DNA of 64,000 nucleotides from DASXUG01 sp036504995 (GCA_036504995.1 DASXUG010000001.1:62001-126000), one strand, 5' to 3'; positions 26,336-35,463 are shown, counted from the first letter of the stretch. A program made the numbers and translations. The notes: generated by a model from the sequence alone, not told the origin.

Positions 26336-26656
26336 ATGTCACAAACTTTAGTCAATGAAGCATGGAATATCCCCGTAGTTAGACGCGTGGAGGTTGATTT
26401 GCAGGGGTGGATGCAGCAACTCACTGGGCGCGCCAATTGGGAAATTACCGATGAGGAAGAGGACGAAGATTATATGAGCTTTGCCATGCGTCTCGGTCGT
26501 CAGCAAGCTGAGGTTACGCTATATCACAATGGCTACGCAGTTGTAGATGTCGATGGTGAAGCGCTCTTTGATGGTGCATTAACAACGACAACCAGTGAGT
26601 GCGCGCACCTAAACTACTATTATGCGGATAGCGGCGAGCCAATTTATTTAAACTAA
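26336..26656 (+). CDS. Conserved-looking acidic protein of unknown function
   Basis: A 106-residue soluble, acidic protein with no signal peptide or membrane helix. It has a tryptophan-rich front (EAWNIPVVRRVEVDLQGWMQ), an acidic patch ITDEEEDEDYM and an aromatic C-terminus with HLNYYYADSGEPIYLN. I do not recognise the family. GAAAGGA lies upstream of the ATG, and codon use resembles that of the neighbours, which supports a real gene. It converges with ispB and is preceded by a short tandem repeat. Confidence 0.72.
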   Translation: MSQTLVNEAWNIPVVRRVEVDLQGWMQQLTGRANWEITDEEEDEDYMSFAMRLGRQQAEVTLYHNGYAVVDVDGEALFDGALTTTTSECAHLNYYYADSGEPIYLN

Positions 26657-26701
26657 CGGGCTTGTTTGAGTAAAAAACTGGCGGCAGGCTAAACTGGTCA
26701 G

Positions 26702-27712
26702 CTAATACTTTCTTGCGACAGCAAAAGCTGCCAAGTCAAGCATGGTTTGTTTGAATTTAGTCTCTGGAAGCGAAGCAATCGCTGCACATGCGGCATTTGC
26801 TTCCGCTTTTGCAAGCTCTACCACATGGGCCAATGCCCCAGTTTCGTGCACTGCCTGAATCACTCCTTGTAGCTCATCCAGCCCGCCTTGCTCAATTGCA
26901 TTGCGTATCATGTTGCGTTGCTGCTCATTACCGTTACGCATAGCATATAAAAGTGGCAATGTAGGTTTGCCTTCAGCCAGATCATCCCCTAGATTTTTGC
27001 CAATACGTTGACTGTCGCCATCCAAATCTAATACATCATCAATCAGTTGAAATGCCGTGCCTAAGCGCATGCCATATTCTGCCATAGCTTGCTCTTGTGC
27101 TGGGCTGACATTGGAAATCGTGGCGCCCAATTTTGCGGCAGCTTCAAAAAGCTTAGCAGTTTTAAAGTGGATAACTTTTAAGTAAGCCTCATCCGTGACA
27201 TCTGCATCATGCACATTTAGCAGTTGCAGCACTTCACCTTCCGCAATGATGTTGGTTGCCTCGGCTAGTACTTCCATCACGCGCATACTATTAATGTTTA
27301 CCATCATTTGAAATGCGCGCGTGTATACAAAATCACCCACTAACACGCTGGCTGCATTGCCAAACAGGTTGTTAGCTGTGGCACGGCCACGACGCATTGC
27401 CGATTCATCCACTACATCATCGTGCAACAAGGTGGCGGTGTGAATAAACTCAACAATCGCTGCTAAGGCGTGATGATTAGGCTGTATCTGGCCAAAAGCG
27501 CCAGCAGAAAGTAGTACCAGTGCGGGGCGCAGACGTTTTCCGCCACTATTAATGATGTAGTCTGCAACCTGATTGATCAGTACAACTTCTGAATGGAGGG
27601 ATTTTCGAATGACAGCGTCGACTGCAAGCATGTCATCGGCAATACAACTTTGTAGAAATGAGAGCGACACTAATATATCTGCCAGAGCGTAAAAATTGCG
27701 TAATTCTAGCAT
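26702..27712 (-). CDS. ispB: Polyprenyl (octaprenyl) diphosphate synthase
   Basis: Makes the long isoprenoid tail of ubiquinone by repeated addition of isopentenyl diphosphate. Both aspartate-rich motifs are present: LLHDDVVDESAMRRGR near residue 98 and QLIDDVLDLDGD near residue 225, with GGKRLRPALVLL near residue 58. The 336 residues include about 10 extra N-terminal residues compared with close relatives, and a start nearer the ADDMLAVDAVIRKSLHSEV region is possible. Divergent from rplU, as in many proteobacteria. Confidence 0.94.
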   Translation of the reverse strand: MLELRNFYALADILVSLSFLQSCIADDMLAVDAVIRKSLHSEVVLINQVADYIINSGGKRLRPALVLLSAGAFGQIQPNHHALAAIVEFIHTATLLHDDVVDESAMRRGRATANNLFGNAASVLVGDFVYTRAFQMMVNINSMRVMEVLAEATNIIAEGEVLQLLNVHDADVTDEAYLKVIHFKTAKLFEAAAKLGATISNVSPAQEQAMAEYGMRLGTAFQLIDDVLDLDGDSQRIGKNLGDDLAEGKPTLPLLYAMRNGNEQQRNMIRNAIEQGGLDELQGVIQAVHETGALAHVVELAKAEANAACAAIASLPETKFKQTMLDLAAFAVARKY

Positions 27713-27849
27713 AGGCTGAACTACTCTATCACACTCAGATTGGGCGTAAATTCAAGTATTTGGCTTTTTAATGTTGTGGGAGATTGGTGAAATTGGCCTT
27801 AAAATGGTTTGTGTGGCAACATGATATGACGAAAAAGTAATATTTTGCT

Positions 27850-27877
27850 TTGCGTAAGGGATAATTTTGCGTATAAT
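27850..27877 (+). promoter_or_regulatory. Candidate promoter of the rplU-rpmA operon
   Basis: A perfect TATAAT (27872-27877) has TTGCGT (27850-27855) 16 bp upstream. The -35 is weak (first three positions match), but a consensus -10 about 50 bp before a ribosomal protein gene is a strong indication. Confidence 0.6.
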
Positions 27878-27929
27878 GCTCGATTCATTTGAATGTGTAG
27901 CGAACGAGGCAGGCAGTATGAGCGCAAAT

Positions 27930-28241
27930 ATGTACGCAGTAATTAAAACGGGCGGTAAGCAATATCGTGTTACCCCTGGCTTAAGACTTAAAGTTGAAAA
28001 ATTAGAGACTGAAGTTGGCGGCAACGTAACAATTGACCAAGTGTTAATGGTTGCGGATGGTGATGATGTGAAAATTGGTGCCCCTTTAATTCAAGGTGCA
28101 AAAGTGCAAGCTAAGGTGCTTTCACACGGTCGTGGTGACAAGGTGATGATTTTTAAATTCCGCCGTCGTAAGCACTATCGTAAGACACAAGGTCATCGTC
28201 AAAGTTATACCGAAATCCAAATTGAGAAAATTGCTGCTTAA
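27930..28241 (+). CDS. rplU: Ribosomal protein bL21
   Basis: 50S subunit protein that binds 23S rRNA. From ATG 27930 it has 103 residues, the standard length, starting MYAVIKTGGKQYRV and ending with the basic FRRRKHYRKTQGHRQ stretch and a short tail. An in-frame ATG at 27918 with GAGG 8 bp upstream would add four residues (MSAN) and has the better ribosome binding site, so the exact start is open. First gene of rplU-rpmA-obgE-proB. Confidence 0.97.
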   Translation: MYAVIKTGGKQYRVTPGLRLKVEKLETEVGGNVTIDQVLMVADGDDVKIGAPLIQGAKVQAKVLSHGRGDKVMIFKFRRRKHYRKTQGHRQSYTEIQIEKIAA

Positions 28242-28263
28242 TTAAGCAGAAAAAGGATAAAAA

Positions 28264-28521
28264 ATGGCACACAAAAAAGCAGGCGGGAGTTCCCGTAACG
28301 GTCGCGATTCACAAGCCCAACGATTAGGTGTTAAGGCTTTTGGCGAGCAAGTTATTTCAGCAGGTAGCATCATCGTGCGTCAACGTGGTACACGTATGCA
28401 CGCAGGCTTGAACGTAGGTATGGGCAAAGACCATACTTTGTTTGCGAAGATTGATGGTAAAGTTACTTTTACAGTTAAAGGTGCTTTACGTCGTAAATTG
28501 GTTAACATCGTTCCAGTTTAA
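28264..28521 (+). CDS. rpmA: Ribosomal protein bL27
   Basis: 50S subunit protein near the peptidyl transferase centre. The 85 residues begin MAHKKAGGSSRNGRDSQAQR and continue with LGVKAFGEQVISAGSIIVRQ, the canonical bL27 sequence, with the RGT and HAGLNVGMGKDHTLFA segments. AAAGGA lies just upstream of the ATG. It follows rplU by 22 bp and is closed by the terminator at 28541-28571. Confidence 0.98.
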   Translation: MAHKKAGGSSRNGRDSQAQRLGVKAFGEQVISAGSIIVRQRGTRMHAGLNVGMGKDHTLFAKIDGKVTFTVKGALRRKLVNIVPV

Positions 28522-28540
28522 GACTTAACGCTCTAAATGA

Positions 28541-28571
28541 AAGCCCTATCAGCTTGGTAGGGCTTTTTTGT
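28541..28571 (+). terminator. Rho-independent terminator after rpmA
   Basis: AAGCCCTA (28541-28548) and TAGGGCTT (28558-28565) pair over a 9-nt loop and run into T6. It separates rplU-rpmA from obgE, at least partly. Confidence 0.85.
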
Positions 28572-28617
28572 TTTTACAGGTAATATTTCTTGCTAAAAGT
28601 TAGGCGATAATTCACTC

Positions 28618-29679
28618 ATGAAATTTATAGACGAAGCAACCATCAAGCTTTACGCCGGTGACGGCGGCAATGGCGTTGCGACTTTTCGCCGCGAGAAATA
28701 TGAACCTATGGGTGGCCCAAGTGGTGGCGATGGTGGCAATGGCGGTTCAATTTTTATTGAAGCCGATCGCAACCTAAACACTTTAGTGGATTACCGCTAT
28801 CAGCGCGTATTTCGCGCACCACGCGGCGAAAATGGACGTAGTTCTGACCAGTACGGTGCGGGCGGCGAAGATATGGTACTGCGCGTACCTGTCGGTACTG
28901 TTATTTCAGACAAAGCTTCCGGTCAAATGTTGGTGGATCTGGCTGACCACGGCCAGCGTGCCATGCTTGCTAAAGGTGGCAAAGGTGGTCTAGGCAATAT
29001 TCACTTTAAATCGAGCTTGAATCGTGCACCGCGTCAATGTACCAAGGGCGATCCAGGCGAAGAGTTTGAGCTCTATTTGGAGCTAAAGGTGTTGGCCGAT
29101 GTTGGTCTGCTTGGTATGCCAAATGCGGGTAAATCTACCTTTATCCGCTCTGTTTCTGCGGCTAAACCAAAAGTGGCTGATTATCCGTTTACGACGCTAC
29201 ATCCCAACTTGGGAGTGGTGCGTGTCGATACCAACCGTAGCTTTGTGATTGCCGATATTCCAGGCTTGATAGAAGGCGCGTCTGAAGGCGCAGGTTTGGG
29301 GCATCAGTTCTTACGCCATTTAGCACGTACGCGCTTGCTATTGCATCTGGTGGATATTGCTCCGTTTGATGAGGCTGTCAGTCCAGTGGACGAGGCGCGC
29401 GCGATTGTGGAAGAGTTACGCAAGTACGATGAGTCGCTTTATAACAAGCCACGCTGGTTAGTTTTAAATAAAATCGACATGCTGGAAGAGACTAAGCAGC
29501 ATGTCGATAAGTTTGTCAAAGATTACGGCTGGAAAGGCCGCTGCTTTGCCATTTCTGCGATCAGCGGCATTGGTTGTAAAGAGCTTACCTACGCCATTAT
29601 GGAACATATCGAAGCGGTGCGTTTGCAAGAAGATGAAGACGCAGAGGCGCAAAAAAATACGCCTAAAGATTTTTTGTAA
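28618..29679 (+). CDS. obgE: GTPase ObgE/CgtA
   Basis: Essential GTPase acting in late 50S assembly and the stringent response. The glycine-rich Obg fold spans about residues 1-158 (VATFRREKYEPMGGPSGGDG and following). The G domain has G1 GMPNAGKSTF near residue 166, G3 DIPGLIEGASEGAGLG near residue 213 and G4 NKID near residue 283. The C-terminus is short and acidic. The 353-residue length is typical for betaproteobacteria. It follows the rpmA terminator and precedes proB by 11 bp. Confidence 0.97.
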   Translation: MKFIDEATIKLYAGDGGNGVATFRREKYEPMGGPSGGDGGNGGSIFIEADRNLNTLVDYRYQRVFRAPRGENGRSSDQYGAGGEDMVLRVPVGTVISDKASGQMLVDLADHGQRAMLAKGGKGGLGNIHFKSSLNRAPRQCTKGDPGEEFELYLELKVLADVGLLGMPNAGKSTFIRSVSAAKPKVADYPFTTLHPNLGVVRVDTNRSFVIADIPGLIEGASEGAGLGHQFLRHLARTRLLLHLVDIAPFDEAVSPVDEARAIVEELRKYDESLYNKPRWLVLNKIDMLEETKQHVDKFVKDYGWKGRCFAISAISGIGCKELTYAIMEHIEAVRLQEDEDAEAQKNTPKDFL

Positions 29680-29690
29680 GGAAGCCACTG

Positions 29691-30818
29691 TTGAGCGAAC
29701 AAATTTCACTGTTAACGGACGCTAAATGCTTGGTGGTTAAAGTTGGTTCAAGCTTGGTTACCAATAACGGTGAAGGCTTGGATAGACAGGCGATTGCGGC
29801 TTGGGCGAACCAAATTAGTCAGTTGGTGAAAGACGGCAAGCAAGTCGTCTTGGTTTCTAGCGGTGCAGTAGCAGAGGGCATGCAACGACTGGGTTGGAAA
29901 AAACGCCCGACTGCCGTCAATGAGTTGCAGGCCGCAGCAGCTGTCGGGCAAATGGGCCTAGTGCAAATGTACGAAACCTGTTTTAGCCAGCATGGCTTGC
30001 ATACGGCGCAAGTGCTGCTGACGCACGATGATTTAGTGGATCGCAAGCGTTACCTCAATGCACGTAGCACTTTGCGTACATTGCTTGAGTTAAAGGTTAT
30101 TCCTATCATCAATGAAAATGATACGGTGGTGACCGATGAAATTCGCTTTGGGGATAATGACACGCTGGGCTCGCTAGTGGCTAATTTAATCGAAGCCGAT
30201 ACGCTGGTGATTCTTACGGATCAGTCTGGGTTATATTCAGCGGATCCACGTAAAAATCCTGATGCACAATTTATTCACCAAGCGGTTGCAGGTACTCCGG
30301 CCTTAGAAGAGATGGCTGGTGGCGCGGGAAGTAGCGTCGGTACAGGTGGTATGTTGACAAAAATTCTAGCAGCTAAGCGTGCGGCACGCAGCGGAGCGCA
30401 CACCATTATTGCCTCTGGTCGTGAAAACCAAGTGCTGGTTAGATTGGCTAATGGTGAAGCTATCGGCACGCATTTGCGTGCAGAGCAATTTAAATTGGTT
30501 GCAAAAAAACAATGGATGGCCGACCATTTGCGTGTCAATGGCCGTCTAGTGCTGGATGCTGGTGCTGTCAAAGTATTGATGGCTGATGGTAAAAGCTTGT
30601 TGCCGATTGGTGTGACCTCCGTTGAAGGTAGTTTTGAACGTGGCGATGTGGTGGCTTGTGTAGATGCGCAAGGTAAAGAGCTGGCGCGTGGTTTGGTTAA
30701 TTATAATGCCAGTGAAACTGCCAAAATTCTGCGTAAACCAAGTAATGAGATTGCCCAAGTGTTAGGTTATGTGGATGAGTTGGAGTTAATTCATCGTGAT
30801 AATCTAGTGTTAATTTGA
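29691..30818 (+). CDS. proB: Glutamate 5-kinase
   Basis: First step of proline synthesis. The 375 residues comprise an amino-acid kinase domain (about 8-260) with LVVKVGSSLVTNNGEGL, VSSGAVAEGMQRLG, NENDTVVTDEIRFGDND and GTGGMLTKILAAKRAARSG. A C-terminal PUA domain (about 280-365) has GRLVLDAGAVKVL. Translation begins at TTG 29691, with AAGGAAG upstream. The obgE-proB pairing is common in betaproteobacteria. proA is not in the window. Confidence 0.96.
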   Translation: MSEQISLLTDAKCLVVKVGSSLVTNNGEGLDRQAIAAWANQISQLVKDGKQVVLVSSGAVAEGMQRLGWKKRPTAVNELQAAAAVGQMGLVQMYETCFSQHGLHTAQVLLTHDDLVDRKRYLNARSTLRTLLELKVIPIINENDTVVTDEIRFGDNDTLGSLVANLIEADTLVILTDQSGLYSADPRKNPDAQFIHQAVAGTPALEEMAGGAGSSVGTGGMLTKILAAKRAARSGAHTIIASGRENQVLVRLANGEAIGTHLRAEQFKLVAKKQWMADHLRVNGRLVLDAGAVKVLMADGKSLLPIGVTSVEGSFERGDVVACVDAQGKELARGLVNYNASETAKILRKPSNEIAQVLGYVDELELIHRDNLVLI

Positions 30819-30864
30819 CAGATAAAAGTAGCAGTAGCTAAGCGTAAGCGGTGTAAGGGATCAT

Positions 30865-31365
30865 ATGGAAAAAGAACAAGCTAAAGTTGCCATCATTATG
30901 GGTTCAGACAGTGATTGGCCTACCATGCGCGCCGCCGCTACCATGTTGGCTGACTTGGGTGTGAGCTATCACGCACAAGTGATTTCAGCACACCGCACTC
31001 CAGATTTAATGTTTGAATTTGCTGAAACAGCCGCACAGCAAGGCTTTAAAGTCATTATTGCGGGTGCTGGTGGCGCCGCACATTTGCCTGGTATGGTTGC
31101 CGCGAAAACGACTTTACCTGTGCTAGGAGTGCCAGTGGCTTCTAAGCATTTGCAAGGTCAAGACTCGCTACTATCTATCGTGCAAATGCCGAAAGGGATA
31201 CCTGTGGCGACTTTTGCTATTGGGGAGGCGGGCGCGGCAAATGCAGGATTATTTGCCGCTTCTATTTTGGCAGTTTCAGACCCTGTTTTAGCTGATAAAA
31301 TTGTGAGTTTTAGGGCAGCATTGACTGAGAAGGTGTTGGCAATGCAGTTGCCAGATCAACCGTAA
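30865..31365 (+). CDS. purE: N5-carboxyaminoimidazole ribonucleotide mutase
   Basis: Converts N5-CAIR, the PurK product, to CAIR. The 166 residues show IIMGSDSDWPTMRAAATML at the N-terminus, SAHRTPDLMFEFAETA near residue 45, IAGAGGAAHLPGMVAAKTTLPV near residue 70 and SLLSIVQMPKGIPVATFAIG. This is the class I (bacterial) form. purK follows after 33 bp, giving a purEK operon. Confidence 0.97.
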   Translation: MEKEQAKVAIIMGSDSDWPTMRAAATMLADLGVSYHAQVISAHRTPDLMFEFAETAAQQGFKVIIAGAGGAAHLPGMVAAKTTLPVLGVPVASKHLQGQDSLLSIVQMPKGIPVATFAIGEAGAANAGLFAASILAVSDPVLADKIVSFRAALTEKVLAMQLPDQP

Positions 31366-31398
31366 ACTAAAAATCGAATAACCGTTTAGGGGCGCATC

Positions 31399-32556
31399 TT
31401 GAGTAAATCACAAATCATACTTCCTCCTGCAATGTTAGGCATGTTGGGCGGCGGTCAATTGGGCCGATTTTTTGTCATCGCTGCGCACGAAATGGGTTAC
31501 AAAGTAACCGTGTTAGACCCAGATAAAAACAGCCCTGCTGGAAAGATTGCTGATGTGCATCTCTGTGCCGCTTATGATGATGCAGAAGCACTCGCGAAAA
31601 TGGCTGAAAGTTGTGAAGCTGTCACCACCGAGTTTGAAAATATCCCCGCGACTTCTTTAGAGTACATCGAAAAAACGCGCACTGTACGCCCTTCCTCTAA
31701 GGCGGTTTCCGTGGCCCAGCATCGCGTAATGGAAAAGACTTTTATCCGTGACTCAGGCTTGCCAGTAGCGCCTTTCCTGGTGATTAACGTCTCCCAAGAT
31801 ATTCCTACGGACGGTGATGCGGTATACCCAGCGATTCTAAAAATCGCCCGTTTTGGCTACGATGGCAAAGGTCAGGCCCGCGTTAAAAATCAGGCAGAGG
31901 CGCTTGCTGCTTTCGATTCATTCAAGCAAGAGCAATGTGTATTAGAAAAAATGATTAAGCTTGATGCCGAGATCTCTGTCGTGTTGGCGCGTGAGGCAGA
32001 CGGTACGGTAGCAGCGTTTCCGACAGCTGAGAATAGCCATCTGGACGGCATCTTGGATACCACCATAGTACCCGCTAGAGTGCCGCAAGAAGTTCAGGCA
32101 AAGGCACATCAGTTAGCTGCTTATATTGCGCAAAAGCTTGAGTACATTGGCGTACTTGCGGTTGAGTTTTTTGTAAGTGGTGGACAATTGCTGGTGAATG
32201 AAATGGCGCCTCGTCCACATAACTCAGGGCACTATACCATTGATGCCTGTGTAACAGACCAGTTTGAACAACAAGTGCGCGCACTGGTGGGTTTGCCTTT
32301 GGGCGAAACCCGTATGCATAGCTACGCTGTCATGGTGAATGTACTTGGGGATGTTTGGTTTGATAAAAAAGGCAAAGCCATTAACCCGAGTTGGGACTTT
32401 GTGTTGGCAAACCCTAGGCTGAAAATGCACTTTTACGGCAAGCAAGAAGCGCGGTCTGGCAGAAAAATGGCGCACTTCACAGTGTTGGATCGCGATGTGG
32501 ATAGTGCAGTTGTGTTGGCCAATGCCGCACGCGATGTACTGGGGATTGGAAAGTAA
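31399..32556 (+). CDS. purK: 5-(carboxyamino)imidazole ribonucleotide synthase
   Basis: ATP-grasp enzyme that carboxylates AIR with bicarbonate. The 385 residues have LGMLGGGQLGRFFVIAAHEM at the start, TTEFENIPATSLEYIEK near residue 75, ILKIARFGYDGKGQARV near residue 143, and NEMAPRPHNSGHYTIDAC near residue 270. The start is TTG 31399 with AGGGGCG upstream. Bicarbonate could be supplied by the beta-carbonic anhydrase at 7963-8595. Tandem repeats and a terminator follow. Confidence 0.96.
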   Translation: MSKSQIILPPAMLGMLGGGQLGRFFVIAAHEMGYKVTVLDPDKNSPAGKIADVHLCAAYDDAEALAKMAESCEAVTTEFENIPATSLEYIEKTRTVRPSSKAVSVAQHRVMEKTFIRDSGLPVAPFLVINVSQDIPTDGDAVYPAILKIARFGYDGKGQARVKNQAEALAAFDSFKQEQCVLEKMIKLDAEISVVLAREADGTVAAFPTAENSHLDGILDTTIVPARVPQEVQAKAHQLAAYIAQKLEYIGVLAVEFFVSGGQLLVNEMAPRPHNSGHYTIDACVTDQFEQQVRALVGLPLGETRMHSYAVMVNVLGDVWFDKKGKAINPSWDFVLANPRLKMHFYGKQEARSGRKMAHFTVLDRDVDSAVVLANAARDVLGIGK

Positions 32557-32600
32557 TTCACTAAACACTGATAAGAGTGTTTTACAGAAGCGCTTTCTTG

Positions 32601-32664
32601 AAGCCTAGACCGCTTAAAGCTTAGACCTCTTAAAGCTTAGGCCTCTTAAAGTCTAGACCAAATA
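32601..32664. repeat. Four degenerate tandem copies of a 16-bp unit
   Basis: Units at 32601-32616, 32617-32632, 32633-32648 and 32649-32664 follow AAGCTTAGACCTCTTA with one to several changes each; the last is the most diverged. The array lies between purK and the purK/rpsT terminator. No coding or structural role is evident. Confidence 0.85.
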
Positions 32665-32694
32665 AAAAAGCCGAACAATTTGTTCGGCTTTTTG
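32664..32694. terminator. Bidirectional terminator between purK and rpsT
   Basis: AAAAAGCCGAACA and TGTTCGGCTTTTT pair perfectly over a 3-nt loop. With A-tract and T-tract on opposite sides, it serves purEK rightward and rpsT leftward. Confidence 0.92.
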
Positions 32695-32718
32695 CATTTC
32701 AAGTTAAAGCTGACTTAA

Positions 32719-32982
32719 TTAAGCCATTGCCTTAATTGATGCGTTCAAGCGGCTTTTATGACGAGCAGCTTTGTTTTTGTGGATGATGTCTTTGTCAGCA
32801 ATGCGGTCGATTACGGCCACATTTTCTGTGTAAGCTGTCATTGCAGCAGCTTTATCACCTGCCTCAACCGCTTTGATTACTTTCTTAATCGCGGTGCGCA
32901 GGGTAGAACGCAAGCTAGCGTTATGAGCGCGTTGCTTTACTGACTGACGGGCACGTTTTCTTGCCTGAGCGGTATTAGCCAT
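32719..32982 (-). CDS. rpsT: Ribosomal protein bS20
   Basis: 30S subunit protein of 87 residues. It starts MANTAQARKRARQSVKQRAH and ends with the basic helical IIHKNKAARHKSRLNASIKA stretch, as expected. AGGAACC lies upstream of the ATG. Divergent from murJ, matching the widespread rpsT/murJ arrangement, and closed by a bidirectional terminator. Confidence 0.98.
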   Translation of the reverse strand: MANTAQARKRARQSVKQRAHNASLRSTLRTAIKKVIKAVEAGDKAAAMTAYTENVAVIDRIADKDIIHKNKAARHKSRLNASIKAMA

Positions 32983-33153
32983 GAGTGGTTCCTAAAATTA
33001 GTTTTATAAAATACGAAGCCGAACATTTTAACTTTTTAGTTTGCTAATTGCAAGGTTATTTATATTGTATTTTTCAGGCTTATTCATGACTCATGCTAGA
33101 ATCACGATGTTTAGCAAACACTCCATCACCTAAATTTAACTAAAAACGAATTA

Positions 33154-34698
33154 ATGAATTTACTTAAAGCCTTGGCCACAGTTGGCAGTATGACCTTTTT
33201 ATCGCGGATTTTGGGCTTTGTTCGAGATACGCTCATCGCCAGAATTTTTGGTGCAGGCATGATGACAGATGCTTTTTTCGTGGCATTCAAAATCCCAAAC
33301 TTATTACGTCGTATTTCCGCAGAGGGTGCGTTTTCGCAAGCATTTGTGCCGATTTTGGCGGAATATAAAAAACAACGCAGCTACGACGAAACGCATGCCT
33401 TGATTAATCACGTGGCAACGCTACTAGGTTTATGTTTAGTGGTCATTACCATACTCGGCATGCTGGCCGCACCTTGGGTGGTGGAAATTAGCGCGCCTGG
33501 TTTTGCCGCGGATAAGGCTAAGTTTGATTTAACCATTGATTTACTGCGTATTACTTTCCCCTATATTTTCTTTATTTCGCTCGTGTCTCTGGCGGGTGGT
33601 GTATTAAATACGTATGGCAATTTTTCTGTGCCAGCTTTTACGCCAGTTTGGCTGAATGTGGCTTTTATTGTGGGGGCTTTATTTGTAGCCCCCTACTTTG
33701 ATAACTCGATTAAGGTGTTGGCCTGGGCAGTATTTGTGGGCGGCGTGCTACAGTTGGCGTATCAAATACCCCATTTAAATAAAATTGGTTTGATTCCCCG
33801 CATTGGTCTAGATCTACACGATGATGGTGTGTGGCGCATTTTGCGGCTAATGGCGCCAGCGGTGTTTGGTGTTTCTATCGCACAAATTTCCTTGTTGATT
33901 AATACTATTTTTGCTTCGTATTTGGTCAGTGGTAGTGTGTCATGGTTATATTACGCAGATCGCTTGATGGAGTTCCCCACGGGGGTGTTGGGTGTAGCGT
34001 TGGGTACAATTTTATTGCCTAGCCTATCCAAAAGTGTTGCAGATAAAGACAATAGCGAGTACTCACAGTTGTTGGACTGGGGCCTGCGTCTTACTTTTAT
34101 ATTGGCATTACCTGCTTCCGTTGCTTTGGCCGTGCTTTCAACGCCCTTGGTAACGGGCTTGTTTCATTATGGTGCCTTTGATGCACATGATGTAGAAATG
34201 ACGCGCCAAGCTTTAATGGCCTACAGTTTGGGCTTGCTTGGGCTAATATTGGTCAAGGTGCTAGCGCCTGCATTTTACTCTCGGCAAAACATTAAAACCC
34301 CAGTAAAAATCGCTATTTTTGTATTGGCAGCCACACAAATAATGAATTATTTATTTGTCTGGGTGCTACATTTAAATCATGCTGGCTTAGCTTTATCGAT
34401 AGGCTTGGGCGCATGCGTGAATGCGGGATTATTGTATTATCATTTGCGTAAAGCAGATGTGTTCCGTCCGCAAGCGGGCTGGTTTACGTTTATGCTTAAA
34501 CTGCTGATAGCAGTTAGCGCGATGGCGATAGTCTTACATTATGTGGCGGGAGAGGATGCGGTTTGGATGGCCTATGCGTTAACGCCAAAATTGCTGCATT
34601 TGCTTATTTTGTTGGTGGCAGGTGCTGCGACTTATTTTGCGACGTTATTGCTGTTGGGCATTCGCGTTAAAGATTTTATGCGACGAACAGTTATTTGA
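33154..34698 (+). CDS. murJ: Lipid II flippase MurJ
   Basis: Flips lipid II across the inner membrane for peptidoglycan assembly. The 514 residues begin with MNLLKALATVGSMTFLSRIL and contain GFVRDTLIARIFGAGMMTDAFFVAFKIPNLLRR in pieces, RRISAEGAFSQAFVPIL near residue 50, and the ADRLMEFPTGVLGVALGT segment near residue 270. About 14 membrane helices are predicted. It lies divergent from rpsT; a three-gene accessory block then separates it from ribF. Confidence 0.96.
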   Translation: MNLLKALATVGSMTFLSRILGFVRDTLIARIFGAGMMTDAFFVAFKIPNLLRRISAEGAFSQAFVPILAEYKKQRSYDETHALINHVATLLGLCLVVITILGMLAAPWVVEISAPGFAADKAKFDLTIDLLRITFPYIFFISLVSLAGGVLNTYGNFSVPAFTPVWLNVAFIVGALFVAPYFDNSIKVLAWAVFVGGVLQLAYQIPHLNKIGLIPRIGLDLHDDGVWRILRLMAPAVFGVSIAQISLLINTIFASYLVSGSVSWLYYADRLMEFPTGVLGVALGTILLPSLSKSVADKDNSEYSQLLDWGLRLTFILALPASVALAVLSTPLVTGLFHYGAFDAHDVEMTRQALMAYSLGLLGLILVKVLAPAFYSRQNIKTPVKIAIFVLAATQIMNYLFVWVLHLNHAGLALSIGLGACVNAGLLYYHLRKADVFRPQAGWFTFMLKLLIAVSAMAIVLHYVAGEDAVWMAYALTPKLLHLLILLVAGAATYFATLLLLGIRVKDFMRRTVI

Positions 34699-34738
34699 TG
34701 GCATTGGGTTTTAAGTTATTTATTAAGGGGATTTTTAA

Positions 34739-35458
34739 ATGAAGTATTTATATTTATTAGGTCTTTTTGCTGTTTTTCTCTTTCAAGTTACTCCAACGTT
34801 TGCCGCAGATAATAGCTCGCGCTCAATGTATTTGGATTTGAGCAAACTCCCACATAAAGTCATTGTGATCGAGCCCGATGTTGAAGTGAAAGAGGTTTCC
34901 GCTGGGGGAGTTCCAGAAAAAATTGATGCTTGGTCGGTGCAAGCAAAGCAAAATATCTCAGCAGCATTGGAAAAGCAATTAGCCAATAAACATTATTTTG
35001 AGCAAATGAGCTTAGCAGGATTGCCAGCAGAGGCTATGTCAAACTTAAATGAGCATGTTGCTCTATATGATGTTGTTGGCGCCAACGCATATTTTTTTGG
35101 CAGAGCACAGTTCCCCGCCTGGGAACACAAGAAAACCGCATTTGACTATACGTTGGGCGATGGACTTAAAGATCTAGGTGAAAAAACTGGCGCTGATGCT
35201 GCCTTGTTTATTATTGGGCAAGATTACGTTTCATCAGGTGGACGTAAGGCAACTCGTTTATTAGCTGCAATGTTGGGGGTAATATTGCCGCCAAGTCCTA
35301 CATTTGTTTCAGTGGGGCTAGTTGATTTAAAAACAGGCAATGTATTGTGGATGAATTACCTGATGGCGGCAGATAGCAAGGATCTGCGTAAATCTGAGGA
35401 TGTAGACGGGATATTGAGTGAGATATTTTCAAAATATCCACAATCCGCTGGAATCTAG
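34739..35458 (+). CDS. Secreted protein of unknown function, first gene of an accessory trio
   Basis: A 239-residue protein with a clear cleavable signal peptide (about 1-23, FLFQVTPTFA then AD). The mature part has KVIVIEPDVEVKEVSAGGVPEK near residue 40, a region DAALFIIGQDYVSSGGRK near residue 160, and a hydrophobic LLAAMLGVILPPSPTFVSVGL followed by VDLKTGNVLWMNYL. The last part resembles beta-strands seen in secreted GNA1162-like proteins, but I cannot name a family. AAGGGGA precedes the ATG. An M48 protease begins 5 bp after its stop. Confidence 0.75.
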   Translation: MKYLYLLGLFAVFLFQVTPTFAADNSSRSMYLDLSKLPHKVIVIEPDVEVKEVSAGGVPEKIDAWSVQAKQNISAALEKQLANKHYFEQMSLAGLPAEAMSNLNEHVALYDVVGANAYFFGRAQFPAWEHKKTAFDYTLGDGLKDLGEKTGADAALFIIGQDYVSSGGRKATRLLAAMLGVILPPSPTFVSVGLVDLKTGNVLWMNYLMAADSKDLRKSEDVDGILSEIFSKYPQSAGI

Positions 35459-35463
35459 TTCCA

